In this document: positions 23,405 through 34,512 of the stretch, in pieces
Numbering within the stretch: the stretch's first letter is position 1
Layout of the letters: each line of letters begins with the position of its first letter
Source of the DNA: Sacculina carcini
Lineage: Eukaryota; Arthropoda; Thecostraca; Sacculinidae
NCBI GenBank assembly: GCA_916048095.2
Contig: OU696581.1
Location: 3,073,445 to 3,137,444, forward strand
DNA length: 64,000 nucleotides
Direction of reading: 5' to 3'
Program-made: the position numbers and the translations under genes
The notes under the pieces: generated by a model
Databases searched by the model: none
What the model was told of the DNA's origin: nothing
What the model saw: only the letters and a program-made list of their open reading frames with translations

Positions 23405-24575
23405 TTATACCACACGACGGGCAGATTTATATATCAAGCGGGTCGAGGGATAATATTTGTCATAATAAAAACAAAAATATTCACATTTAGACTTTTCTAT
23501 TGGTTAAGATATTTATAGGTTACAGTTTTTGGTTTTCAATTTGTATTCATTATATTTTATGGATTTGATATGAATTTTATTGTATGAATTGTTCCGCACG
23601 ACGAGTGGGTTTAAAAAAGTGTTTTTAGATCATTTTTTCAAATGGTTCATTTAAAAAAGGTAATTTTTTTTTAAAATAAAAATGTTCCGCGGGCAGCAAC
23701 TATAGATAATAGAACGTCCAATTTTCCCTGTAGAATTAATCCATACACAAAACCAATGGATTTGACTTCAAATATGAATTTTATTGTATGAATTGTTCCG
23801 CACGACGGGCGGGTTTAAATAAGTGTTTCCATTTTTTAGTTCATTTTTTTCAAATGGTTCATTTAAAAAAAAGTATTTTTTTAAAAATAAAAATGCTCCG
23901 CGGGCAGCAACTATAGACAATAGAACGTTCAATTTACCCTGTAGAATTAATCCATACACAAAACCAATGGATTTGACTTCAAGATGCAGAACGGATCGTG
24001 TTCGAGTTCTGAATTATTCAGCACGACGGGCGGGTATAAAAATGACTCAGGCGGACTGAGGGGAAATATTTTGTCGAAATAAAAATAATTAAACTTATAA
24101 TTTTCTATTGATTAATATTTTTATGAGTGTACCCTATTTCATTTTTATTTTTCCATATTTTTTTATGAATTGAATATGAATTTCATGTTATGAATTGCTC
24201 CGCACAACGGGCGGGTTTTAATGCTATATATATATACATAAAGAAGAAATTATCTGTCTGTCTGTGTATGTATGCTTAAATAAAAATGTCCCGCGGGCAG
24301 CAATAAAACGTTCAATTTCACCGTATACAATGAATTAATATACAAAACTAATGGATTTGACTTCAAGAACCAGAACGGATGGTGCTCGAGTTCTGAATTA
24401 TTCCTCACGTCGGGCGGGTTTAAATATGAGGCGGGTTGAGTGAAAATATTTTGTCAAAATAAAATTAAAAATAATGAAATTTAGACTTTTTAATTTATTA
24501 AGGTCTTCATGAGTTTGCCTTATTTATTTTTAATTTGCAATATTTTTATGAATTGTTCCGCACAACGGGCGGGTT
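23405..24575 (+). repeat. Tandem array, about 180-205-bp unit, seven motif copies
   Basis: The motif CCGCACGACGGGCGGGTTTA, or a close variant, occurs near 23408, 23593, 23797, 24021, 24200, 24401 and 24559. Several units also contain GCGGGCAGCAACTATAGA and CAAAACCAATGGATTTGACT. Confidence 0.88.
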
Positions 24576-24599
24576 TTAATGCTAGTATATTATAAATAC

Positions 24600-25030
24600 A
24601 CGGTAACAACAGTACAAAGAATATCACAAGGCTGGAGGCCAGCAAAACCTCGGCACGAAGACCGCGACACAGAATTCCGTAACAGTGGTGTAGCGAGTCC
24701 TCCACTGAAACAGCTACTGCACCGTTACAAGTAATACAGGTCATAGCCTAGGCCAATGCGCGGCAATCGCAACGAGCACGTTGTCCAACACAATGTGTCG
24801 GAAGATGCTCGGGTCGAACTGACACAAGGCGAGCGAGACACAGAGAGTAGCCCTGTCAGTCAAGCTGTTACCAAAGCCCCAGTCCAACTGCCCGCGCACC
24901 GAGACGACGGGGCTTAAATAAACTTGGCCGTGCGTGTGCATCGACCCGACCGCGTATGAACATTGTAATACGATTGGCCAGGCAATAGAAACAAACAAAT
25001 GTAGCCACTGGATTGGTCGCTATGTGATTA
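24600..25030. other. GC-richer non-genic stretch
   Basis: A moderately GC-rich interval between two transposons, with a TATA-like TTAAATAAA near 24915. It could be a diverged solo LTR, but I cannot show paired ends. Confidence 0.25.
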
Positions 25031-25929
25031 TTAGGGCTGTCAAAAGTTAATAAAGTTACTTTTTCACCTAAAGGTCACTTTTTCATAAACTATCTAAAAC
25101 TGCATGAAAAATTTGTGTACGATAATTATTAAAAAAGGTATTAGGTTACCCAAAGTTAATTTTTCATCGTTAGGTTACTTTTTTGCTTTTAGGTTACCTT
25201 TTGTTGTTTTTCTTGTTATTGGGTAAGTTTACCACGAAGTTTGGTGACTTTTTGCAGATAAGAGGCACAAAAACGGTATATATGAGGATAAAATAGGGAA
25301 GGAGATTGAATATTAGGTCTGAAGATCAAGAAATGTAAAATGTTCTGCTTTTAGGATTTAGCAATTTATATTCAACTGTGCTACTCGATATTTATACGTT
25401 TTTGGGTACGCAGGATAGAGTCATACCATTTTAGGAAATTTCCACAAATCGGAGGATGTGCCCAACGCATATTATTAAAATTCTAGGCATGCAGCCTGGA
25501 TATATTTTGTGCTTTTTGTACTGGCCTTACAAGTCTAATATGACACATATCATATATCCCCTAGCATTTAGACCCACCCTGCATTCCATATTCTTGCATT
25601 ACACATATATTTACCGGTAAAATATATTAATGATTATGCTAGATTGAGCACAAACAGTTCATTTTGTATAAATTCGTATGAATCGGATGAACCGGATGTT
25701 TCGATATCCAAGCTCAAGTCACAAATGAAGCAGCTGCTGATTGATGAGATATAGCTTTCTTTCTTTCTTTTTTCTGTGTTTTTACGTGAACTTCACTTGT
25801 TATTTAATTGTGTGTACATATGTTCCGTACTATTTCGTTGTGTGTTTGACTTATATTATATTTTTTATAAATTGGTATTCTATACTTCACTTGTAGTGTT
25901 TAATTGTGTGTGATGCACGTAGTGTATTG

Positions 25930-26155
25930 TGTGTGAGTGAGCGCAGTTCGATGAGTCATCGCATTGCGGGGTCGATGAACCCGTTGAACCGAAGCTCGTG
26001 ACAAATGGGGTTTTGGTCTGCGTCTGAAGGACGTTGACGAGAGTATCTATTGGATTGTGTTCGAGTGTGTACGTGCGTGTTGTGTGGGTCCATTGGACCA
26101 GTGTCGTTGTCTTACCTGCGTTTGCTATTGAGTTCAGAATATATGACGTGTCTCG
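25930..26155 (+). repeat. 5' LTR of the Gypsy element
   Basis: Starts TGTGTGAGTGAGCGCAGTTC and ends ATATGACGTGTCTCG. It is 98% identical to 30233-30458. I could not identify a convincing primer-binding site after it; the element ATG is only 25 bp downstream. Confidence 0.92.
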
Positions 26156-26180
26156 GTTAACCATTGACTACAACTTGAAC

Positions 26181-29100
26181 ATGGCGCAGCCGACAGTTGA
26201 CACAGCAAGCTCGTCTCATCAGATGCAGCCGTCTCAAACGTCAGTATGGGCCGGGAGAGTCCCTATGCCCGAAAAACTGGACCTGAGTGTTGACCGGAGC
26301 GAGTCATTTTTCGTGTGGAAAGATCGTTGGGAAGATTATGTGCTATTGACCGGTCTTCAAAACCAACCCAGAAAAATGCAGGCCGCAGTACTTTGATCGT
26401 GCCTTAGCGATGAAACGCTGAGAACAGTGAGAAATTTCCAAATAGATGAAAACGACAAAGACAACGTCGACGTCATCGTTCGTATGCTGGCAGAGTATGC
26501 AAAAGGCCAGGTAAACGAAGTCATCGAACGGAAAAACTTCAACGGCCGCTCTCAGAAAATTGGTGAGTGCTTCGAAGATTTTTTGATCAGCCTCCGAGAG
26601 ATGAGCACCACTTGCAATTTCTGTGACCAATGTCGGGATTCCTTGATCCGCGATCGCATCGTCGTCGGTGTCAGAGACACAGCAAGAGTGGAAAAACTTT
26701 GCAGCGTGAAAAATCTAACGCTATCTACAGCCGTTGAGATATGCAGAGCTGAAGAGGCAGCCAACCGCGACACAGATTTGATCGAAAACAGTCGGGATAC
26801 TCACGTCAATAAAGTGCAACATAGGCTCCCCACTGTGACGCATGATAGGCGCACAGGAAGGGACACGAACGAGTGCACAAGATGCGGACGTCGCCACCAA
26901 GCGAGCGAAAAATGTCCAGCGCTCGGAAAACAATGCAAACGGTGCGGTAAATTTGGTCATTTCGAAATCAAGTGCCGTAGCGTGATTAGCACAAACAAAA
27001 AGACGCATCAGAAATGTACAGATAACGACCGTGTCTCTGCAGCAGTCGTTTCATACGTAACCACTGTAAAAGCACCAAAGGTGGACGTCGTGCATGGGGG
27101 TCAAATTCGTGTGTCGGCTCTTCCAGATACCGGAGCAGACATTACAGTCGCCGGCACTGACATCATGAAACATTTGAAGAATGTCAGATTGAAAGCCAGT
27201 ACTGAAAGCCCCATTGCAGCAGACGGAACCAAAATGCGTTCGATGGGTGTCTTTCAAACCACCATCGCCATTGGCAACGCATCGACTACGGTAGACATTA
27301 CTGTCGTAGAAGGCGTTCATGGACTCCTTCTCTCCTGGCATGTTTGTCGTGAGCTACGTTTGATTCCGGTAAATTACCCTGTACAAATGTCACCGTGTAT
27401 GCCATGTGAAACTGCACATCAGGTGAATCAAATGAAATCGCACTCGTATGACATATTCAGTGAATTTGCAGATGTGTTCAGCGATGAAATTATAGTTCTG
27501 ACTGGCGAGACATTCAAAATAAAATTGCGAGAGGACGCGATTCCGCATAGTGTCTCAGCACCACGCAGAGTACCACTTCCACTACAACCAGGACTGAAAG
27601 AGGAGATTCAGCAATTACAAGAACAAGGAATTATATCACCTGTAACTGAACCTACAGATTGGTGCTCACCAATTGTAGTCACGCCGAAAAAAATGGAGGT
27701 GTTCGTCTGTGTGTGGACCTCACCAAATTGAACAAATGTGTGAAACGTGAACTCTTTCAGTCCGGCACTCCCTCGGAATGCGTTGCATCAGAATGCGTTG
27801 CATTATTGCGTCAGAGGCAAAAATTTTCGCAGTATTTGATGCGAAAAAAGGTTATCATCAATGTCCGCTCGATGCTGACAGCCAAGCACTCACGACGTTT
27901 ATTACACCGAACGGCAGATACATGTTCAAGCGCGCTCCATATGGTATCTCTTCCATATCAGATCATTACAATCGGCGCATGGATGAATCACTGGAAGGAC
28001 TGCCGGGCATCCAGCGTCTTGTCGATGACGTCATAATATACGGCCGCACAAAGCAGGAGTTGCAGACGCGCGTGCGTAGTTTTTTGTTGAGATGTCGCGA
28101 GAAAAGTATCACACTGAATATTACTAAAGCGCAGTATATGCAAACACGGTGAAAGCTCGCCGGATTTGTGCTGAACGCAGAAGGGTACAGCATTGACCCA
28201 GACTTGTATGATGCCATTGCGCAATTTCCGGTTCCAACCGACATAACAGGTCTGAGATCGTTCTTCGGATTGTGCAATCAGATCGGATCATTTTCACCTG
28301 AGCTATCGAAACGGCTCACACCTCTGCGCGACTTATTGAGCGCAAAAAGAGTGTTTGTTTGGGAAAATCACCACACCGAGCGCTTCAAACGAGCTCGTGA
28401 AGCTCCATCATCACCGACAATACTCAAATATTTTCAGCAAGATGCTCCGACTTTCTTACGCACGGACGCCAGCCGACTGCACGGCTTGGGATTTGTCCTG
28501 CAGCAGAAACAAGATGACGGCAAATTATGCGTCATACAGTGTGGCTCCCGCTTCCTCACTGATGCGGAATCTAGATATGCTGCTATTGAGCTGGAGTTGT
28601 TGGCTATTGTTTGGGCGTTCAGAAAATGTCGCATGTTTCTCTCCGGTCTACAACATTTTGAAGTAATCACTGATCATCGTCCTTTGGTACCGATTTTAAA
28701 CTCAAAATCTATCGATGACCTAGCGAACCCTCGAATTCAGCGCTTGAGATTGGGGCTTGAAGAGCTTGCACCATTCTCGGCACAATGGACGCCAGGAAAA
28801 GATCACGCCGCAGCGGACGCGTTATCGCGTTTTCCTGTATCTTCCGTTGCTGCTCCCGGAGAAATGGGTGAAGAATTTTCTACCATAGCGACAATTTCGA
28901 CCGACGCAGCTATATCAGATGTTGAATGATTAAAATTGCAAGACATATCCGCTTCCGACACCGAGATGAAAATGCTGGGAAAAAACATAATGGAAGGATT
29001 TCCCACTCGCAAATGCGATGTGGACCCAATTATCAGTCGATATTGGCCGGTGCACGAGCATCTCTATATTGATGTTGACTTCATATTTTATGGAAGACGG

Positions 29101-30201
29101 CTCGTCATACCAGCGGGCATACGAAAAGAACTTCAACAACAACTTCACGCTGGTCATGCTGGTAAAGAAAAAACAAAACTACGTGCGCGGGATATTGCTT
29201 ATTGGCCCGGGATCGACGTAGATATTGACAACATCACAAAACATTGCAAAAAGTGTCAAGTGTACTTACCATCACAACCAAAAGAGACCATCCGCCATCA
29301 CGAGAAACCTACAAGACCGCTTGAACACGTCTCGGTCGATTTTGCCGAATACGGAAGCCATAAATTCGTGGTGCTGGTGGATCATCTATCTGGCTGGCAA
29401 TTTGGCAACGACCTTGGACAAGCATCCGTCACAAATAAACTTTTATCGACACTTCGCACAAATTTTTGCATGGTGGGAGTACCAGTGATATTGTATTCAG
29501 ACGGTGGACCTCAGTTCACATCTGGCGAGTTCCATCAATTCGTCAACAAGTGGAAAATCTCACATGTTTGCTCCTCACCACACTATCCGCAGTCTAATGG
29601 TAGGGCGGAGGCAGCAGTAAAATCAGCAAAAGCTCTTATAAAAAAGTGTTGGTGTGAAGACAAAAAACAATTGAACGAACATGATTGGTGCAGAGGGATA
29701 TTGCAGCAAAGAAACACACCTGGACCAGATGGAAGGTCACCTGCAGAAATACTCTATGGCCGTCCCGTTAGAGATTTCATCCCTGCACACCGACGCCAAT
29801 TTCAAGGCATGTGGCAGCAATCAAATGAGCAGATCGAAAAACGTGAACAGGACAGAATAATGAAGACAGACGAAAAGTACAACCAGAGTGCTCGAGATCT
29901 AAGTGACATCGCGACAGGAAGTCACGTAGCGATACAATGCCACATCACCAAGGAATGGAATCGGCATGGGATTGTGATCGAGCAGCTACCTCACCGACGC
30001 TACTTAATCAAGATGGCTAGCGGACGAGTCGTAGCTCGAAACCGGCGACATGTACGTCGCAGACACGGTCACGTCAATCAAGATTCAGCCGAAAATGGAC
30101 AACGTACTCACATTGCACCAACAAGTGATGAAGCGGAAAAGGAACAAGCAGAGGGTCAACTTCGGCGGTCGTCAAGAAACACCCGTCGTCCTCAGCGGTA
30201 A
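26181..30201 (+). pseudogene. Gypsy gag-pol polyprotein, inactivated
   Basis: From ATG 26181 the gag frame meets TGA at 26394-26396, then continues in frame. It has two Cys/His boxes, CTRCGRRHQASEKC and the canonical CCHC CKRCGKFGHFEIKC (near 26870-26975), then protease PDTGADIT near 27125. Reverse transcriptase starts near 27530. A frameshift falls in an A7 run at about 27685 and a second near 27800, then comes FDAKKGYHQ and the catalytic VDD at 28021-28029. In-frame TGA codons interrupt at 28150-28152 and 28927-28929. RNase H (RTDASRLHGLG, DHRPL) is followed by integrase with an H/C zinc domain (HAGHAGK, CKKCQ) and the DDE residues in HVSVDFAEYG, YSDGGPQF and SNGRAEA. The Mag-like assignment comes from RT style and is inference. 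Confidence 0.88.
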
Positions 30202-30220
30202 AATTTAAGTCATGTCCATG

Positions 30221-30232
30221 ACTAGGGGGGCG
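30221..30232 (+). promoter_or_regulatory. Polypurine tract of the Gypsy element
   Basis: ACTAGGGGGGCG immediately upstream of the 3' LTR, the usual primer site for plus-strand DNA synthesis. Confidence 0.7.
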
Positions 30233-30458
30233 TGTGTGAGTGAGCGCAGTTCGATGAGTCATCGCATTGCGGGGTCAATGAGCCCGTTGAACTGAAGCTC
30301 GTGACAAAGGGGGTTTTGGTCTGCGTCTGAAGGACGTTGACGAGAGTATCTATTGGATTGTGTTCGAGTGTGTACGCGCGTGTTGTGTGGGTCCATTGGA
30401 CCAGTGTCGTTGTCTTACCTGCGTTTGCTATTGAGTTCAGAATATATGACGTGTCTCG
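30233..30458 (+). repeat. 3' LTR of the Gypsy element
   Basis: Starts TGTGTGAGTGAGCGCAGTTC. Partner of the 5' LTR at 25930-26155. Confidence 0.92.
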
Positions 30459-31613
30459 TTTGTTCAAATGGCAAGCAAACAAGCCACTGCGGCTTATGCT
30501 GTATTTTCCAATTGATGTCGTCTTGTAAATGTTGGAGCCAAGTACATGAATGAATTTATACGAATTTCTGAATTTATACGATGTCGTGAGATGTTTGGAG
30601 CGTGGTATAGCGTGGTGGTACGATGTGTGAGCTCTCTATATCAGATACTGCACTGTAGCACTTGACAGTACGCATTTACTTGAACAGGAATTAGCACGTG
30701 ATTTTCAGGGCGTGAGATAGTGCCATTTTCCCACGTTTGATATCTATATGACTGTGAGCACAGGGTGCTACATTTGGGAGGACGCAGTGTTTACGCTCAC
30801 ACTATTATACAAGCTTTAGTACGTGCTATTTGATAAAAAAGTTTCATTGAAACAATATAAAGAACATTATTGCGACCTTTACTACAAATATTTACATTTG
30901 CAATTAGTGTATTTCACTTTTGTATTAGCTTTCCTCTTTAAATTATATTCTGATGGTCATGCTCCTTTTCGCGATGTTAGCCAAATAATATTAAGTCACT
31001 TTTGGTGGTTTGTTGTAAAAATGGTACCAGATCGGAGAGAGGGTGGAAAAATAGTACCAACTCGGAAAGAGGATAGAAAAGAAGGACCGCTGTATTTTCT
31101 TCCTTCAGAACTGCAAACGGAAATTGAGATTTTTTGAATGAGGTGATTTTTAGGCTACTTTTTATAGGTTATTAGGTTAGTTTTTATGTTCACAAACAAA
31201 CAACCCGTGTATTTCATATAGCGCACTAATCAGCAAAGGCGTGATAAACATGTGATAAAGCGATACAAAAGTGATAATAACATTAAAACTCAGGTTATTT
31301 TAGGTTACTTTTTAGGTTACTTTTTCTCGAAAATAAAGTTACTTTTTGTGATTTTTAGATTACTTTTTGACAGCCCTAGTGATCACGCCAGCACGTAGGC
31401 TACTGTGATTGGTCGAACTATTTTCGCAAGCTAACACGCACACACACAAACGGACATGGCCCCAATTGGAACAAAGTCTATTTGAGACAACATTTCCTTG
31501 TGCTCCCATACTCTCTCTTTGCCGTCCTAATCCAGCTGGCAGCATAGGCGCACACAAGTTAAACTAGTGCTGGAGCTAAAAGTGGACATGAAATATACGG
31601 CATCAGTGTTTCG

Positions 31614-31666
31614 CCTAACCTAACCTAACCTAACCTAACCTAACCTAACCTAACCTAACCTAACCT
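31614..31666. repeat. Interstitial telomere-like (CCTAA)n
   Basis: About ten and a half perfect CCTAA units, equal to (TTAGG)n on the other strand, the ancestral arthropod telomere repeat. A shorter run (CCTAACCTAACC) lies at 31733-31744, and degenerate CCTAAC units occur near 15206-15246. Confidence 0.95.
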
Positions 31667-31749
31667 ATAGTTGTTGTAGGAAGAGTTCGTTTTGCACAGA
31701 ACGTTAACTACCTATTACTGGGGCTGAAAACAACCTAACCTAACCAGAG

Positions 31750-32615
31750 AATTAATAGTAACTAGTAATTAGTAACTGCAAAAAACTCGCAATTTATATT
31801 TCGTACGTGTATCTATTTTTTCCCATATATATTGGTTCCTTGAAAAGAGAAAGTCGATACCAGCGTAGTTTTTCTATATTTAAACTTTGCATCTGCTAGC
31901 AAAATAATTGAAGCCGATGAAAGCAGTGATTTAGAATAAGACCTGTTTTTTCAACTTGTCAGCGTCATTTAAATGCCTATTTGTCTATTTGCTGCTGATT
32001 CAAATAACAAATAGACATACAAATTAACCAGTAAGCATATTCAGCATCCGTACAAATTACTATTTCCGTATACAAAGTATTGTATCCGTAAACATACAAA
32101 TTTGTAAGTAGACATATTCAGTATCCGTTTAGTCGGATGTAGTCGGTGAATTTTGACGGCGTATATCTAGACTCGACTGCTTCAAGTGCTCGTTAACAAC
32201 GGCAAGTTGCCTGAGCGGCTTATTATCACAGGCTCTGCCTAGCGAACTTCCCACACTCTCGCTTTTTGTCTCAAACGGCCAGTTTCAGCGCCCTCTAGCG
32301 GATTGTCTCCAACTGGCACTTCTAACTGCGGTATGGTCTTGGCGCGCCCATGGCACGGGTCGAATTATTTAGAGGTTGAGAGCAACCGTGAGGTTTGTCT
32401 CAAATAGACATTGTCTCAATTGGGGTAGTCTCCGGGATGCCACACAATCATACACACACATGCGGCACATACATATAGACGCATACGCGCACGCATACAC
32501 ACACAACGTGCGTGCTTGCTGGTTGTACTATTGCGCGCTGACAATTGTTATAGCAATATTAAAAACGATACAACATTTAAATATGCACACATTTATATAA
32601 CAAATATAATATGCA
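31750..32615. other. Non-genic stretch
   Basis: Nothing recognisable apart from a small CA microsatellite near 32450 and repeated GTATCCGT/CATACAAAT motifs at 32035-32130. Confidence 0.4.
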
Positions 32616-32623
32616 CGACACGC

Positions 32624-32701
32624 CACAATGCATGTACATGACTGATCGCCTCCAAGATTCAGCCCCCCGCCTAAAAAAATTGCACTCTGGATCCGCCACT
32701 G
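32624..32701 (-). mobile_element. Fragment of GGCGGATCCAG hAT-like MITE
   Basis: Reverse strand from 32701 reads CAGTGGCGGATCCAGAGTGC, then the same GGGGCTGAAT and TCAGTCATGTACATGCAT blocks as the copies at 60685 and 62920. The other end is missing. Confidence 0.78.
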
Positions 32702-32920
32702 TCGGGGGCCCTGGCCGGGGTTTTCAGGAGACGGCTCTGTGATATTTAACCTGCAATAAGATATTTGCCTTGCGTGCGACCAACATGAAAATACACAAAC
32801 AACGGAAATCAAAGGTTAAAACATCAGCTAGCGCCATCTATATTTGGAAATTTCCTATTGGTATATATACAACAACAATCTATAATGATAAAGCTCAACG
32901 TACGTGTGTGTGTGTGCAGA

Positions 32921-33695
32921 ACGGCAAATTGGTGTATATATATTGGTGTGTGTGTCTGTGTGTCGATATGCCATGACTCACGTGCATTGCAGCGAGCGTT
33001 TGCAGCGAGCGTTTGCAAATGCCCAGTGGCGTGCAGAGCGCGTAGTAAAACAGAGTGTTTAAATAAGTACATTGTCGTGCATGTGCGTGTTCCACAGGCG
33101 TTTTTCGAGTGGATATGTGTAGCTTACCAATATTGTAATTGTAATTAACATTTATTTTTCTACTGGTGTTTGTTTTTCACCATTATTCTACACACTGCGC
33201 CATTCAGTTGAGCGATTGCTAGAAACGCCCATGCGAGATTGCCACCTCAGGCACACACACACTCACATACACACTGACATACATGCACACACACACACAT
33301 ACACACTGACATAGATGCCCACACACACATACACATACAGGTACACGTACACACACACACACACACATACATACACAGTGTACAGAACGGCACACTGATG
33401 TATATATTGGTGTGTGTGTCTGTGTGTCGATATACCATGACTCACGTGCATTGCAGCGAGCGTTTGCAAATGCACAGTGGCGTGCAGAGTGCGTAGTAAA
33501 ACGGAGTGTTTAATTAAGTACATCGTCGTGCATGTGCGTGTTCCAGAAGCGTTTTTCAAGTGTATATGTGTAGCTTACCAATATTGTAATTGTAATTATC
33601 ATATATTTTTCTATTGGTGTTTGTTTTTTACCTTTATTCTACTCACTTTTGTCATTCAGTTGAGCGATTGCTAGAAACTTCCCTGCCAGATTGCC
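32921..33695 (+). repeat. Direct duplication, about 320 bp, two copies
   Basis: 32921-33240 and 33385-33695 share a colinear sequence: TATATATTGGTGTGTGTGTC, CATGACTCACGTGCATTGCA, GTGCATGTGCGTGTTCCA and TTGAGCGATTGCTAGAAAC. Divergence is roughly 10%. The first copy also has an internal repeat of GCAGCGAGCGTTT. A CA/TG-rich spacer separates them. Sequence from 33740 to 33900 looks like a more distant third copy. The block leads into the Helitron-type ends at 34003-34062. Confidence 0.85.
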
Positions 33696-34002
33696 ACCAC
33701 ATCTTTTCTGCGAACTGTTCTTGCATAATTTTGCAATTCTTCCCAGGAATTGCACACACGATACCGTTTTGCATTTTGTATTGGTATGTGTGTCCGTGTG
33801 CCGAAATTCTATGAACGAACACGTGTGCAGTCAGTGTTTGTATGCGTGTGCGTCTGTATGTGCGATGCGAACTTATATAATGTCGTGCACACGGATTGTG
33901 CAACATTTGCTTCAAGTGCATTATCATCATATTTGCATTGCTATCCCAGACAAAACTCAAGGCGACCGCATCACTTACAATACTACAAACGAAGCTACGA
34001 GA

Positions 34003-34062
34003 CGCACGTAGTGCGGATCTACTAGCGACCATAACCGCACGAAGTGCGGAACTTGTCGCTAG
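34003..34062 (+). mobile_element. Two consecutive Helitron-type 3' termini
   Basis: A 5-bp hairpin CGCAC-GTA-GTGCG (34003-34015) is followed by ATCTACTAG. Then comes a 6-bp hairpin CCGCAC-GAA-GTGCGG (34035-34049) followed by AACTTGTCGCTAG|T. A short GC hairpin about ten bases before CTAG is the standard Helitron/Helentron 3' end. The 5' boundary is uncertain. The duplicated block at 32921-33695 is probably part of the element. Confidence 0.7.
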
Positions 34063-34065
34063 TGT

Positions 34066-34389
34066 ATTTATATAGCGCTCACAAAGAAACAAGCGCGAAA
34101 GAGACAACAATGAGAAACAACAGTACACGATATCAAGATGTGAGAAAAGAAAGAAAAAATTCACAGAAAGGAAAAAAATGGAGATAAATAAAATGAAAAT
34201 ATATAAAAACATAAGTAATTGTAAATTAGAGTCATAGGGAAGCGTAAGGTGTAAGAGAGCGAGAAGTGGGATCAACAGATTTAGCAAAAAGATATTTACG
34301 AAGTGAGGAGGGAAATCTACTGAAGGATGAAGAGGAAGTGATTGAGGAATATAGCGTATTGAATTCGAATTTGTACTGAACCAGAGCAA
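34066..34389 (-). mobile_element. L2 LINE 3' fragment
   Basis: On the minus strand the segment near 34380-34220 encodes a degraded L2 C-terminus (NTLY, SSFSRFPSSLRKYLF, then a DPTSRSLTPYASL-like end), matching the tail of the copy at 4816-5099. The minus strand finishes AGCGCTATATAAATA at 34066, the tail shared by the family. It sits only 4 bp right of the Helitron-type CTAG end. Confidence 0.8.
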
Positions 34390-34512
34390 TATTGTACTTC
34401 AAAACCGCACAACTCCCCTCCGTCCAGTATTATGTATACTGTGTGTAAGCCCGCTGTGTATGTTGGGCTTTTGTGTCGAGAATGACAAGGTGGTTTTGCG
34501 GGAATGGTTATA

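Larger units (their letters stand above)
21578..24585 (+). mobile_element. Helitron-like element made of two satellite-like arrays
   Basis: The left boundary is a CTATATATATAAAAGAG block followed by (TG)n. The right boundary is CCGCACAACGGGCGGGTTTT followed by AATGCTAG|T, the CTAG-type 3' end expected of Helitrons. Between them lie a 340-390-bp tandem array (21708-23290) and a 180-205-bp array (23405-24575). No Rep/helicase coding is visible. Assignment to Helitron/Helentron is inference from the CTAG end and the typical AT-rich, TG-rich head with internal tandem repeats. Confidence 0.5.
25930..30458 (+). mobile_element. Ty3/Gypsy LTR retrotransposon (Mag-like), complete but decayed
   Basis: Two 226-bp LTRs (25930-26155 and 30233-30458) differ at about five positions, so the insertion is not recent. 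A polypurine tract, ACTAGGGGGGCG, directly precedes the 3' LTR. Flanking bases are ATTG/TTTG, a weak 4-bp duplication. Order of domains: gag with zinc knuckles, protease, reverse transcriptase, RNase H, integrase. The ORF is broken by three in-frame TGA codons and two frameshifts. Confidence 0.9.
25032..31378. mobile_element. hAT-like element hosting a nested Gypsy element
   Basis: The left end TAGGGCTGTCAAAAGTTAAT and the reverse of the right end TAGGGCTGTCAAAAAGTAAT match at 18 of 20 positions. Flanks are GTGATTAT (25024-25031) and GTGATCAC (31379-31386), an 8-bp target duplication with two transitions. Both arms carry many AGGTTACTTTTT motifs. Without the LTR element at 25930-30458 the element is about 1.8 kb. 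No transposase is recognisable in the arms. Confidence 0.78.

Noticed and set aside
23405-24575. CRISPR-like regularly spaced repeats
   Set aside because: Units are about 190 bp, diverged, and embedded in a eukaryotic transposon.
24600-25020. Solo LTR
   Set aside because: TATA-like and GC-rich features are suggestive, but no TG...CA pair with target duplication could be defined.
27680-27692. A7 slippery site as a programmed -1 frameshift
   Set aside because: It falls inside the RT domain rather than at a gag-pol border. Loss of one A from a run is simpler.
26394-28929. TGA codons as selenocysteine or reassigned codons in the old Gypsy element
   Set aside because: The element also has frameshifts and diverged LTRs, so ordinary decay, partly at CpG, explains them better. 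Host exon usage gives no sign of a variant code.
31614-31666. A real chromosome end
   Set aside because: Sequence continues for more than 31 kb on both sides with no terminal array.
33652-34389. 245-codon ORF on the minus strand
   Set aside because: Its start overlaps an L2 tail in the wrong frame and the rest runs through Helitron-type ends. It has no coherent domain.
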